Positions 36,263-43,177 of a stretch of DNA of 64,000 bases are shown here, one piece after another (the stretch's first letter is position 1; each line of letters begins with the position of its first letter). The DNA is from a virus. Under the pieces are notes generated by a model. That model saw nothing but the letters and a program-made list of their open reading frames with translations. It did not search any database and was not told the DNA's origin. Position numbers and translations under genes: made by a program. Location of the stretch: the IMG/VR virus record IMGVR_UViG_3300012944_000025, positions 1 through 64,000 of that record. The stretch is one strand, 5' to 3'.

Positions 36263-36444
36263 GGGTCGATCTTCCAGTGCCCGACGGCAACGCCATCCTG
36301 GCCTCGAATGTCGCCCTCCTTGGTCTCGATCGAGATGAACTTGTTGTGCCCGACGGACAGCAGGTACAGGTACAGCGCGACGAGCTTGCGCCCCTTCTCG
36401 TCGTCGACGACATCAGGGATGTCGATAACCGCGGTCAGGCGCAC
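36259..36444 (-). CDS. Hypothetical beta-rich protein, 61 aa
   Basis: GTG start. R-L-T-A-V-I-D-I-P-D-V-V-D then K-L-V-A-L-Y-L-Y-L-L-S helix and strands. No Cys. No family recognised. Confidence 0.55.
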   Translation of the reverse strand: MRLTAVIDIPDVVDDEKGRKLVALYLYLLSVGHNKFISIETKEGDIRGQDGVAVGHWKIDP

Positions 36445-36848
36445 GTCTTCCTCGCCTTCTTGCGCCGGGGTGTCCGGGCGAGCGTCCGGGCCGTGGCCTC
36501 GGCTCGCTCCCGTTCCTCGGTCGCGAGCCGCTCCTGGTGGAGTTTGTGGTACTTCATGAAGTCACTCCTGACGCGGTTCAGGTCCTCCACCTGGCCGGTG
36601 AAGGTGCTGAGGACGTACCAAGACCGGCCGGGCATCAGCGGGTGACTGCCGTACTGCAGGCGGCAGAACCGGATCTGAATGGCCTTGGCCTCCTCGATGG
36701 TGTCGACGCTGAACACGGGCAGCGCCCTGCCGTTGAACACCTTCTCCTTGGTGACGGTGTCCCGATAGGTCACCGTGCCGTCCGCGCAGACGTGGATCAT
36801 GTAGCGCCGCTTGAACGCGGCGTTGATTTCCTCGTTGGTTATGGTCAT
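36435..36848 (-). CDS. Hypothetical protein, 137 aa
   Basis: N-terminal helix then Y-M-I-H-V-C-A-D-G-T-V-T-Y-R-D strands and a long basic C-terminal helix (L-A-T-E-E-R-E-R-A-E-A-T-A-R) ending R-R-K-K-A-R-K. No family recognised. Confidence 0.6.
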   Translation of the reverse strand: MTITNEEINAAFKRRYMIHVCADGTVTYRDTVTKEKVFNGRALPVFSVDTIEEAKAIQIRFCRLQYGSHPLMPGRSWYVLSTFTGQVEDLNRVRSDFMKYHKLHQERLATEERERAEATARTLARTPRRKKARKTCA

Positions 36849-37063
36849 TTGACCCCGCTGCATCGCGGGCATCGCAGCTTGTCCTTCGGGCGGGCGGTCA
36901 ACGTCCAGCCGTGAGGCAGCGCGTCCTCTTCGATGGTGAAGGTTGCCAGCGTACGCCCCAGTCCTTGGGATTCGTAGCTGTTGTACCGAGCCGTCGCCGG
37001 TAGGATCACCGACTGCGTCTCCTTGCACTCGTCGCAGCGCAGCGTGCACGGTATCTCGAGCAT
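36845..37063 (-). CDS. Two-CxxC zinc ribbon protein, 72 aa
   Basis: C-D-E-C near residue 10 and C-P-R-C near the C terminus bracket a beta-rich core, a classical ribbon. Not HCC (no His motif). ATG 37063 follows GAGGA. Confidence 0.65.
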   Translation of the reverse strand: MLEIPCTLRCDECKETQSVILPATARYNSYESQGLGRTLATFTIEEDALPHGWTLTARPKDKLRCPRCSGVK

Positions 37064-37098
37064 CCTCGTTCTCCTCCGGTCGACAGGTTACCCGACAG

Positions 37099-37290
37099 CT
37101 AGCCGTGCAGCCCGTTGCGCACGCGCTGGATGCGAACGAGCGCGTTGCTGTACGCTTTCTTGTCCGTCTCGTCCGCCTGCTTGTTTTGACCGAGCTTGTG
37201 GATTCGCTCCTCCGCCTGTGACAGCACCTCGCTGACCTTGGTTAGGCATTCGCTAAGCTCGATGTCGATGAAACCTTCAGCCCTGCTCAT
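37099..37290 (-). CDS. Hypothetical helical protein, 63 aa
   Basis: Helical (L-T-K-V-S-E-V-L-S-Q-A-E-E-R-I-H-K) with a basic end. Coupled to the HCC gene upstream by ATGA. No family recognised. Confidence 0.58.
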   Translation of the reverse strand: MSRAEGFIDIELSECLTKVSEVLSQAEERIHKLGQNKQADETDKKAYSNALVRIQRVRNGLHG

Positions 37291-37502
37291 GTGTTGTCGC
37301 TTTCTTGCCGTACGAGGCAGGTCATGCAATCGACATCGGCGCTGCGGGGACGGTCCTTGTCGTCCCAGCAGCTCCGCAACCGACGACTGGCCCCGCAGGG
37401 AGCCCGCGCCGTGTACCAGCCGGCGTGGCGGTTGTCGCGACGCTGGTCGGAAAGGGGTAACCAGGCATGCGTGATGCCCGTCTTGTCGCGCCACGCGCTC
37501 AC
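37287..37502 (-). CDS. HCC family mini-protein
   Basis: 71 residues from GTG: His12 (T-G-I-T-H-A), Cys36 (R-A-P-C-G-A) with Cys45 extra, and Cys59/Cys62 (V-D-C-M-T-C-L-V). Basic H-to-C loop (R-R-D-N-R-H). It is the last member before a 14-kb gap to the isolated copy at 51783. Confidence 0.73.
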   Translation of the reverse strand: MSAWRDKTGITHAWLPLSDQRRDNRHAGWYTARAPCGASRRLRSCWDDKDRPRSADVDCMTCLVRQESDNT

Positions 37503-37672
37503 GGCGGCCTCCGGCAGCTGACGACCATCGATCCGCCGATCGTGACTGGCCGCATATCACCACAAAGCGGGACGGACCTCGGTCTCGAAGGTCGCACGAT
37601 CGCCGCGCCACCCGCGATCGCAACCAACAGAAGGACTACTAGACCCGCGTTAGTCGGCGGCGGGGGTCTCAT
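37499..37672 (-). CDS. Small membrane or secreted protein
   Basis: 57 residues: Pro-rich start, a hydrophobic segment L-V-V-L-L-L-V-A-I-A-G-G-A at about 11-23, then a Cys-containing tail (P-L-C-G-D, V-V-S-C-R). ATG 37672 with GAGG upstream overlaps the upstream gene by 23 bp. Signal peptide or single anchor. Confidence 0.5.
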   Translation of the reverse strand: MRPPPPTNAGLVVLLLVAIAGGAAIVRPSRPRSVPLCGDMRPVTIGGSMVVSCRRPP

Positions 37673-38162
37673 TGGGCATGACCTCGACGCCGGCAATGAT
37701 CTCCGCGATGACGCCCATGATCGCCTCGAAGGCTTCACTGCCGGGCGTCTGCCACTCCTTGGCGTCCCAGACGGTGACCTCGACCCATGGCAGAGTCAGG
37801 TTCTTCCGATGAAGCAGGTTGACCTGCTCCATCAGCGGGCGCTCCTCTGTCGGCATCCAGTCGACCGACACGCGGTTTGTTTCGGTCTCGATGACAACGA
37901 ACGCAGTGCCGTCCTTGAAGTTCGCTCTGGTCGGCCCCGGCACCTTGGCGAACTTCGCTGTGCACTCGGTCACCATCGTGAGCGCCCGGTTGACCGCTTT
38001 GAGCACGATCTTCGCCTCGTTCCCTGGGATCTTGGTGAGGTGGTGCTTCGCGGGCACAAGGATGTTCGGCAGACTGTGGAACATGCCCACCGCGACCTCG
38101 TGCGCGGTCTTGGGGATCCACTCCTCGACGGTGCCGTCGGCGGGCTCTTCTTTCTTGCTCAT
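37650..38162 (-). CDS. Hypothetical protein, 170 aa
   Basis: Contains S-L-P-N-I-L-V-P-A-K-H-H-L-T-K-I-P and T-A-F-V-V-I-E-T-E-T-N-R-V-S-V-D-W-M-P. Mixed alpha/beta globular pattern. No family recognised. ATGA overlap with the upstream gene. Confidence 0.62.
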   Translation of the reverse strand: MSKKEEPADGTVEEWIPKTAHEVAVGMFHSLPNILVPAKHHLTKIPGNEAKIVLKAVNRALTMVTECTAKFAKVPGPTRANFKDGTAFVVIETETNRVSVDWMPTEERPLMEQVNLLHRKNLTLPWVEVTVWDAKEWQTPGSEAFEAIMGVIAEIIAGVEVMPNETPAAD

Positions 38163-38557
38163 GATTCTCCTTTCAGCGCGGCTATCAGAGCGTCCGCGCG
38201 GGCGAGCGCGCCCTCGCGCTGTGTGATGAGATCGTCGATCTGGCTCGCTACGCTGGCGAGCAGCCGCTCGACGCTCAGCTGCGCGAACACCTCCGTGCGT
38301 CGCTCGCGTGAGCACGACGCGAGCACCACTTCGCCCGCGTCGCTCTCGACGATCAGTCGCCACTGCCCTCCGGTCTTGCCGAACACCAGCTTCTCGTTGT
38401 CGGTCAGGCCGACGGAGACGCGCACGCTGATGTGCAGGCGGAGGGCCTCCTCGATCTCGCCGATCAGCGTCGAGAGCTTCGAGTCCAACTCCTGAATTCT
38501 CCTGTTCTTCGATCCGACCGCGGCCAACACGTCGGGAAGTTTGGCGTTATCTGGCAT
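38159..38557 (-). CDS. Hypothetical protein, 132 aa
   Basis: N-terminal coiled coil (R-I-Q-E-L-D-S-K-L-S-T-L-I), central beta strands (V-R-V-S-V-G-L-T, W-R-L-I-V-E-S) and C-terminal helix. No family recognised. First gene of a coupled set. Confidence 0.62.
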   Translation of the reverse strand: MPDNAKLPDVLAAVGSKNRRIQELDSKLSTLIGEIEEALRLHISVRVSVGLTDNEKLVFGKTGGQWRLIVESDAGEVVLASCSRERRTEVFAQLSVERLLASVASQIDDLITQREGALARADALIAALKGES

Positions 38558-38589
38558 GCTTATCCTTCGAGCGCCTCGCGCTCCGCGCC

Positions 38590-38811
38590 TTACGGAGTCT
38601 GTCCCGTCGGTGGGACGACGGTCGCGGTGCCGCAGGTGTCCGTGTCATTGCAGGTCGCGCTGGCGCAGCCGACCGTGCAGTTGCGCCGCGTCACGCAACC
38701 GATGCTTGCCGGGCAACCAGCGACGGAACCTCCGCCGACGCGGGCGAGCTGCACGCTCCCGAGGTGAAGAATCGTCTCACGCGCCAACACCAGACGTTTT
38801 GACTTGATCAT
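38590..38811 (-). CDS. Class-I-lanthipeptide-like RiPP precursor
   Basis: 73 residues. The leader, K-R-L-V-L-A-R-E-T-I-L-H-L-G-S-V-Q-L-A-R then V-G-G-G (to residue 28), matches the K-x-L-x-L-x-K-E-T-[IL]-x-x-L-x-x-x-x-L-x-x-V-x-G-G pattern of class I lanthipeptide-like precursors (recalled as common in myxobacteria and Bacteroidetes). The core has six Cys (33, 39, 45, 49, 54, 60) among many Ser/Thr (N-C-T-V-G-C-A-S-A-T-C). No LanB, LanC or protease is in the window, so the host would supply maturation. Confidence 0.65.
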   Translation of the reverse strand: MIKSKRLVLARETILHLGSVQLARVGGGSVAGCPASIGCVTRRNCTVGCASATCNDTDTCGTATVVPPTGQTP

Positions 38812-38823
38812 GTTGCTTCGTTC

Positions 38824-39210
38824 CTATCCTTCGAGCGCCTTGCGCTCCTCTTCCAGGTTGCGATTGAGGGCCTTGTGCGAGTCGAACTTGTCGCCGTACC
38901 GCACCTTGAGCTTCGCGATGTTCCGCTCGTGCGCCTCGGAGATGGAGCGCTTGATCGCGTGAAGCATCACGGCCTGGTACCAGGACAGGTCCCCGTTCTC
39001 CTCGAGGATGTTGACCTCGTCGAGCGCCTTGCCGTAGATGATGTGCTTCTTCAGCGCGTCGGCCAGCTCGCCGACCTCGCTCGACATGCCGAGCACGGCG
39101 TGGATCAGACGGGCGACGACGACGTCGTGATCATGATCCCCTCCGAGCCTGACGAAGTCCGGGGTACTTTCGGTGCGCAGGGCGTCCTCTTGGTACTGGT
39201 TGTCGTTCAT
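38824..39210 (-). CDS. MazG-like nucleotide pyrophosphohydrolase
   Basis: 128 residues: H-A-V-L-G-M-S-S-E-V-G-E-L-A-D-A-L-K-K gives the E-x2-E motif, and E-E-N-G-D-L-S-W-Y supplies the downstream acidic pair of the all-alpha NTP-PPase fold. It ends K-V-R-Y-G-D-K-F, as in phage MazG-like proteins. Likely hydrolyses (d)NTPs or alarmone-type nucleotides. ATG 39210, five bases from an RTAAAC element. Confidence 0.82.
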   Translation of the reverse strand: MNDNQYQEDALRTESTPDFVRLGGDHDHDVVVARLIHAVLGMSSEVGELADALKKHIIYGKALDEVNILEENGDLSWYQAVMLHAIKRSISEAHERNIAKLKVRYGDKFDSHKALNRNLEEERKALEG

Positions 39211-39215
39211 GCGAT

Positions 39216-39230
39216 GTTTATCCCATGAGC
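39216..39230 (-). promoter_or_regulatory. RTAAAC element upstream of MazG-like gene
   Basis: Minus strand GCTCATGGGATAAAC, five bases before the ATG at 39210. The right half-site matches the others; the left half is degenerate. It marks the start of the transcription unit running left to the precursor gene. Confidence 0.33.
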
Positions 39231-39258
39231 AAAGCACCCCGTCACATGCTTATGCCAA

Positions 39259-39657
39259 CTATTCGAGGTCGTCCTCGGGTCCGAGCGGGCCCTGGTTGTG
39301 GCGATGCGCAGCTCGCGTCGCGGCTGCCATCGCATCGTTGGTCTGCCGGGTCAGCTTGCTGACGTGCGCCTGCAGCTCGGACATGCTGGTTCTCGCGGCG
39401 TCGAGGTTTGCCTTGGCGATCGCGTTGCGCCGATCGTCGGCGTACCTCGCGTCCGTCCAGTCCCGGATTAGCTCGAGCATGCCGATCACCTGGACCTGAT
39501 CGAGCACGTGCCCGCCGCGGACGCGCTTGACCAGTCCGTCGATGAACTGGCTCCTGCCGGTGTTCAAGGCGATCGCGACCTCCCCAGGGACCGCATAGGT
39601 CACGGGGCTGTCGGACACGGTCGGCGTCTCAGTCTTCTCCTGCTTCTTCCTGCTCAT
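39259..39657 (-). CDS. Hypothetical protein, 132 aa
   Basis: Contains Y-A-V-P-G-E-V-A-I-A-L-N-T-G-R and a long helical region to the acidic end G-P-E-D-D-L-E. No family recognised. ATGA overlap with an 18-codon frame upstream (39654-39710) of uncertain reality. Confidence 0.6.
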   Translation of the reverse strand: MSRKKQEKTETPTVSDSPVTYAVPGEVAIALNTGRSQFIDGLVKRVRGGHVLDQVQVIGMLELIRDWTDARYADDRRNAIAKANLDAARTSMSELQAHVSKLTRQTNDAMAAATRAAHRHNQGPLGPEDDLE

Positions 39658-39694
39658 CTCTTGTCGTCGACTTTCCGCGGGGAACCCGCGTTGG

Positions 39695-40111
39695 TTATTT
39701 CGATGTCCATCGGGCGAGGATCAGCTGTTCGAACGCCTTGGCGGTCGCTGGGTCCGCGCCCGCGTCGCGCAACATGCGCTTGATCTCGGCACGCGGCACG
39801 CCGTTGGGGTTGTCGTAAAGCTGGTGGAATTTCTCGTTCCATCCGACGAGCGGCTCGTACGTCAGGCTTGCCTTCACGCGCTTCTCGCACTCGCCCTTGC
39901 ACTCGTCGCAGAGCGCCATCGCGCCCTTGCGGCCGTCGGGACCGGCTTCGACCTCGCGGGCGTACCAGGTCGGCTTCTTGGTGCAGCGGCCCCACTTCCC
40001 GCCGACGTCACCGCCCATGACCCAGGGGTTGTACGCTGACTTGATGTCGGCCTGGCACCGCTCGTGGTCGACGGGCTCGAGGGGCTTGGCCTTCTTGTCG
40101 TTCTTCGTCAC
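39695..40111 (-). CDS. Hypothetical Cys-containing protein, 138 aa
   Basis: GTG start with GTGA overlap. Cys residues in H-E-R-C-Q, G-R-C-T-K-K and L-C-D-E-C-K-G-E-C suggest a zinc ribbon; W-Y-A-R-E-V-E-A-G-P-D-G-R-K lies between them. C-terminal helical region. No family recognised. Confidence 0.62.
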   Translation of the reverse strand: MTKNDKKAKPLEPVDHERCQADIKSAYNPWVMGGDVGGKWGRCTKKPTWYAREVEAGPDGRKGAMALCDECKGECEKRVKASLTYEPLVGWNEKFHQLYDNPNGVPRAEIKRMLRDAGADPATAKAFEQLILARWTSK

Positions 40112-40266
40112 TTGGTCTCCTCGTACGCGCGAAGCGCGGTCCACGCCGCAGCCTCAACGCCCTCCTGCGAGCCACCCAGCCGGCTGAGGGCTCGGAAGAT
40201 CGCGAGCCATCGGCGGTTTCTCCGTGTGTTCTCCAGGCCCAGTTCCGGGACCAGCAGCTCAGGCAT
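40108..40266 (-). CDS. Hypothetical 52-aa protein
   Basis: Basic helical protein (N-T-R-R-N-R-R-W-L-A-I-F-R-A-L-S). ATG 40266 overlaps the upstream gene by 8 bp. No family recognised. Confidence 0.52.
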   Translation of the reverse strand: MPELLVPELGLENTRRNRRWLAIFRALSRLGGSQEGVEAAAWTALRAYEETK

Positions 40267-40714
40267 CGTCCATGTCCGACGCTCCGATCGTCTCCTCCAT
40301 CGTCCCCTCGTGCAGCTCATCGCCCTTGCCGCACTCGCAGGTCACCTTGTAGGTGAGGCTCGCGCCGAGGCGGGGCCGCTTGCCGCCCTCCTCGACCTGC
40401 TCGGGATCGTCACAGGTCGCGGTCAGCTCGCAGCCCTCCTTCCAGGTCCAGCCGCCGCCCTTCTTCTCGACGAGGTGCGCCTCGAGCTTGTCGTGATCAA
40501 GGGTGAACTCCTCCGACATCTCGAGCGACGCTTCCTTCATGGTCTCGCCGCAGCACTCGCTGTTCCGAGTAATCTGCACGGTCGCGTGGACGTTCCCAGT
40601 GACGGTTCCATCCTCCAGCACGAGGTCGAGGTGCTCGACCTCGAACGACTCCTCCTCGGGCTCCTGGAACTCCAGCGACGCGAACTTGTTGCAGCCGGGG
40701 CACTTGTTGGCCAT
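40259..40714 (-). CDS. Hypothetical Cys-rich acidic protein, 151 aa
   Basis: Starts A-N-K-C-P-G-C-N-K-F; further Cys in E-C-C-G-E, G-C-E-L-T-A-T-C and V-T-C-E-C-G-K-G. Between them are beta strands with strong acidity. Probably two zinc sites. The C-x-C-G end resembles translation-associated ribbons, but no family is assigned. Confidence 0.62.
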   Translation of the reverse strand: MANKCPGCNKFASLEFQEPEEESFEVEHLDLVLEDGTVTGNVHATVQITRNSECCGETMKEASLEMSEEFTLDHDKLEAHLVEKKGGGWTWKEGCELTATCDDPEQVEEGGKRPRLGASLTYKVTCECGKGDELHEGTMEETIGASDMDDA

Positions 40715-40992
40715 CAGGCTTCCTTGTCGGGCTCGGGGTTGACCGCCGCCTTGTACGCCTCGCGCTCCTCCTTGGTGAGCGCGCTGAATGCCGGCGCGGC
40801 GATGCCGCTTCGGGCTCCATGCTCCGCGGCGCACAACGCGAACACCAGTGCGGCCTTCTCGAGGTCGTCGACCGCGGCGTCGTGGTTGGGCTTGTTCTTC
40901 GGCGTGTTCTTGGTGTGCGCGTGCTTGTGCGACGCGGCGCGCAGGGCTCGCCGCGCTGCCTGCAGGCGGAAGTACGGATCATCGAGCTTCAT
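40714..40992 (-). CDS. Hypothetical helical protein, 92 aa
   Basis: Basic N-terminal half (A-A-R-R-A-L-R-A-A-S-H-K-H) and helical C terminus (L-T-K-E-E-R-E-A-Y-K-A-A-V). No family recognised. One-base overlaps on both sides. Confidence 0.6.
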   Translation of the reverse strand: MKLDDPYFRLQAARRALRAASHKHAHTKNTPKNKPNHDAAVDDLEKAALVFALCAAEHGARSGIAAPAFSALTKEEREAYKAAVNPEPDKEA

Positions 40993-41174
40993 GTCTTGCC
41001 CTTTCTGTGCTTGCTTCGGGCTCGAATCGCCGCGACGCGCTCTCCGATGTAGGCCACCGCGTTGAGTGAGCCGATCTTCGACGGGTCGCGGCCGTCGCTC
41101 CAGTCCGTGTCGAGATAGGTGTCTATCGCCTCGACGAGGTGCTTGGGCAGGCGAATGGTCACGGTGTTGGGCAT
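40989..41174 (-). CDS. Ribbon-helix-helix-like regulator
   Basis: 61 residues: N-T-V-T-I-R-L-P-K-H-L-V-E-A-I-D-T-Y-L is a typical ribbon-helix-helix N terminus (T-[VI]-R-[IL]-P strand, then helix). The second helix covers N-A-V-A-Y-I-G-E-R. Such proteins bind DNA as dimers and repress promoters. Possible antitoxin or phage regulator. Confidence 0.65.
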   Translation of the reverse strand: MPNTVTIRLPKHLVEAIDTYLDTDWSDGRDPSKIGSLNAVAYIGERVAAIRARSKHRKGKT

Positions 41175-41175
41175 G

Positions 41176-41550
41176 TCATTCCTCCATGTCCCGAATGAAC
41201 GGCCCGTGCTGCGCCTCGGTCCAGAAGCCGAGCCTTCGTCCGCCTTCGACGACGAACTCGACGCGTTGGCCCCTTCCGGACTTCCGTGCCTTGGCGCTTA
41301 CGACACGGGCCGCGAGCATCTCGGTTCTTCCGCCCACAGCGTCGATCTGGAACACGCGCAAGATGTACTCCCCGACGGTCTCCGCCCCCACCACCTCTAT
41401 GGTGATTGGCGCCAGGCCATCAAGCACGAACAAGCTTTCCTTCAGTTCGACACCGACAAACCACACGCAGGTCGCGACTGTCTCCTGAATGGCGTTGATG
41501 GTCATCGGCGGGCCGCCGCTCTTCAGACGTACGGAATCGCCGGGCTTCAC
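41176..41550 (-). CDS. YodC/DUF2158-like protein with C-terminal extension
   Basis: 124 residues. The first 32, with P-G-D-S-V-R-L-K-S-G-G-P-P-M-T-I and C-V-W-F, match the small YodC family (G-D-x-V-x-L-K-S-G-G-P-x-M-T-V ... C-x-W-F). The remaining 90 residues are beta-rich and not in the usual 60-residue family member. Function of the family unknown. Confidence 0.7.
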   Translation of the reverse strand: MKPGDSVRLKSGGPPMTINAIQETVATCVWFVGVELKESLFVLDGLAPITIEVVGAETVGEYILRVFQIDAVGGRTEMLAARVVSAKARKSGRGQRVEFVVEGGRRLGFWTEAQHGPFIRDMEE

Positions 41551-41759
41551 GAGGATGCCTTGTATTCGATCGTATCAGGAGCCACGACCATCGTGTATTC
41601 ACCCGGACCGAGGCTTGTCGGGCGAACACGAAGGTCGTGACCGACCTGCCCTTCGTCTTTTCGACGCGTCGGGCCGTAAACCCAGACTTCGACCAAGTCC
41701 CTAGTGTTGCCAGGGCCGATGCTACGAATCCAGTTTGCAAGTCTAGGTTTGTTGCTCAT
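41547..41759 (-). CDS. Hypothetical protein, 70 aa
   Basis: Strand-rich (L-V-E-V-W-V-Y-G-P-T-R-R, Y-T-M-V-V-A-P-D-T-I). No family recognised. ATGA overlap upstream and GTGA overlap downstream. Confidence 0.58.
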   Translation of the reverse strand: MSNKPRLANWIRSIGPGNTRDLVEVWVYGPTRRKDEGQVGHDLRVRPTSLGPGEYTMVVAPDTIEYKASS

Positions 41760-42526
41760 TGTCGCTTTCCTTGCAGCTGAATCAACGGAGGCCCCGCAAC
41801 TCTCTTCTCTGAAGAGAAGCAGAACCTGCACGCCGCGCACGCGCCTTCGTGCTCGGCGCCGTCGCGGGCGGTGGCCGGGCAGGCGCGCGGCTCAGGATCC
41901 CACTGCGCCCGCCTGGACATCTTGTGCTCCTCGAACACGACGGACACCCAGCGCGGGACCTTGTCCTCCGGGCTCCTGCGCGCCCACGCCGCATAGAACT
42001 GCGGCCTGTTCTTCAGGACGAGCAGCCGTGTGGCCTCGGTGTTCGTCCGTGTCGTCGTGGAGTCCAAGCTGAGCATGACGTGCAGGTTCGGTAGGTTTGG
42101 TAACAAACCTGCCAGCTCGAGCTTCCGGGTCGCCACCCACACGGCCAACTCCGGGAACTCGACGGCGATGCACGTCGTGAAGAACACCGATCCCGGTTGG
42201 AGGTCGCCGACGCCGAACATCCGTACGAAGTTCTGTTTTTTCAAAACAGCTCTGGCGATGCGCCGGGCCTCGTGCCGGAGTACGGCCTTGTCGGCGGACG
42301 CGAAGAACGCCGCGTTGCGCGCCTGCGACGCGAGGGCCGCGTCGTACGTCAGGCGACCGAGGAGGCCGTAGCAGTACTCGGCGCAACCCTTGGTCGGCCT
42401 GCACGTCCGCGCGATGGCGACGTTGATCGAGCAGCCGGTCTTGGAGTTGGTGGAGAGGGACACCTCGAACGCGTCGGCGAGACCGAGCCGCGGCGTTCGA
42501 CCGCGGATGACGGACAGACGGCTCAT
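41756..42526 (-). CDS. gp88-like phage protein (Cys-cluster)
   Basis: 256 residues. S-T-N-S-K-T-G-C-S-I, C42-x5-C48-x3-C52-Y-G and the C-terminal C-P-A-T-A-R-D-G-A-E-H, G-A-C-A-A-C-R-F-C-F match the phage 'gene product 88' family as I recall it, whose C-x5-C-x3-C is suspected to bind an Fe-S cluster as in radical-SAM-like folds. The biochemical role is unproven. Confidence 0.78.
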   Translation of the reverse strand: MSRLSVIRGRTPRLGLADAFEVSLSTNSKTGCSINVAIARTCRPTKGCAEYCYGLLGRLTYDAALASQARNAAFFASADKAVLRHEARRIARAVLKKQNFVRMFGVGDLQPGSVFFTTCIAVEFPELAVWVATRKLELAGLLPNLPNLHVMLSLDSTTTRTNTEATRLLVLKNRPQFYAAWARRSPEDKVPRWVSVVFEEHKMSRRAQWDPEPRACPATARDGAEHEGACAACRFCFSSEKRVAGPPLIQLQGKRQ

Positions 42527-42720
42527 TGCACCGGCTCCCGGGTCACGATGTACGCCGTGCAGCTGGACACGATGTTCACGGCGAAGATTTCCTCCTTCCC
42601 TGCCTCCTCGATGCTCGCGAGCTTCTCGGCGAGGTTGAGGTGCATGATGTTGCCACTGTCATAGCCGACGGTTCCAACGGGCTTGCCTGATACGTCGTAG
42701 GTTCGCCACTTGAATTTCAT
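42523..42720 (-). CDS. Hypothetical protein, 65 aa
   Basis: Beta-alpha-beta pattern (W-R-T-Y-D-V-S-G-K-P-V-G-T-V, A-E-K-L-A-S-I-E-E-A, A-V-N-I-V-S-S-C-T-A-Y-I-V). No family recognised. Coupled to gp88-like gene. Confidence 0.6.
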   Translation of the reverse strand: MKFKWRTYDVSGKPVGTVGYDSGNIMHLNLAEKLASIEEAGKEEIFAVNIVSSCTAYIVTREPVQ

Positions 42721-42917
42721 CGAAAGACCAATTGCCGGACCTGTCCTTTTTTGTTCTCAACCAAAACCGAACCGCCTGATTCCTTTACTTCCTGTAGGTA
42801 CATTTCTGTACCAATACCCTGACGAATTACTTCGGTCATGGTGATGCTCCGCTTGGAAGCCAATCGCTTCAGTGTCCTGAAGGTTTCAATATCGATGTTG
42901 AACGTAAGTTTGGTCAT
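42717..42917 (-). CDS. Ribbon-helix-helix (CopG-like) protein
   Basis: 66 residues: K-L-T-F-N-I-D-I-E-T-F-R-T-L-K-R-L-A-S then K-R-S-I-T-M-T-E-V-I-R-Q-G-I forms strand-helix-helix typical of CopG/Arc regulators. The C terminus is Lys/Gln-rich. Likely a DNA-binding repressor or antitoxin-type protein. Confidence 0.68.
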   Translation of the reverse strand: MTKLTFNIDIETFRTLKRLASKRSITMTEVIRQGIGTEMYLQEVKESGGSVLVENKKGQVRQLVFR

Positions 42918-43177
42918 AGTGGTTTTTGTCCGCGAGGCCCCCAGCGCGTGCCGGCCGCGCGAGACGCGGCCATTGAGCTGTCCAAGACGCGCCACGTCTC
43001 TTCCGGCGAGACCCCAGCAGCCTCGTTGGCTGTCAAGGCCGCCCTGCGCGCCGCCGTCCACGTACCGACGGGCTTGGCCTCGTCGATCGCATAGCCCGCC
43101 ACGCCCTCCTGCACCACCGCGACGCCCCACCGGTCCTGGGTCAGCGCGACCGGGACCCACGCCGCTGCGTTAGACAT
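42914..43177 (-). CDS. Hypothetical protein, 87 aa
   Basis: Ala/Val-rich N terminus (W-V-P-V-A-L-T-Q-D-R-W-G-V-A-V-V) and a helical basic C terminus. No family recognised. ATGA overlap with the regulator gene. Confidence 0.58.
   Translation of the reverse strand: MSNAAAWVPVALTQDRWGVAVVQEGVAGYAIDEAKPVGTWTAARRAALTANEAAGVSPEETWRVLDSSMAASRAAGTRWGPRGQKPL

Larger units (their letters stand above)
1..37502. repeat. Dispersed coding repeat GTCGACTGCATGACCTGCCTGGT
   Basis: On the minus strand, near-identical words around GTCGACTGCATGACSTGC recur at each HCC gene, spaced irregularly by about 150-300 bp in the arrays. They encode V-D-C-M-T-C-L-V. Variation is mostly synonymous or at the third position (ACC/ACG, TCC, GCC), so protein selection explains much of it, but such repeats also favour recombination between genes. 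Confidence 0.6.

Noticed and set aside
39654-39710. 18-codon frame between the 39259 and 39695 genes
   Set aside because: It shares ATGA with the next start, but has no ribosome site and no conservation evidence; left out of the gene list.
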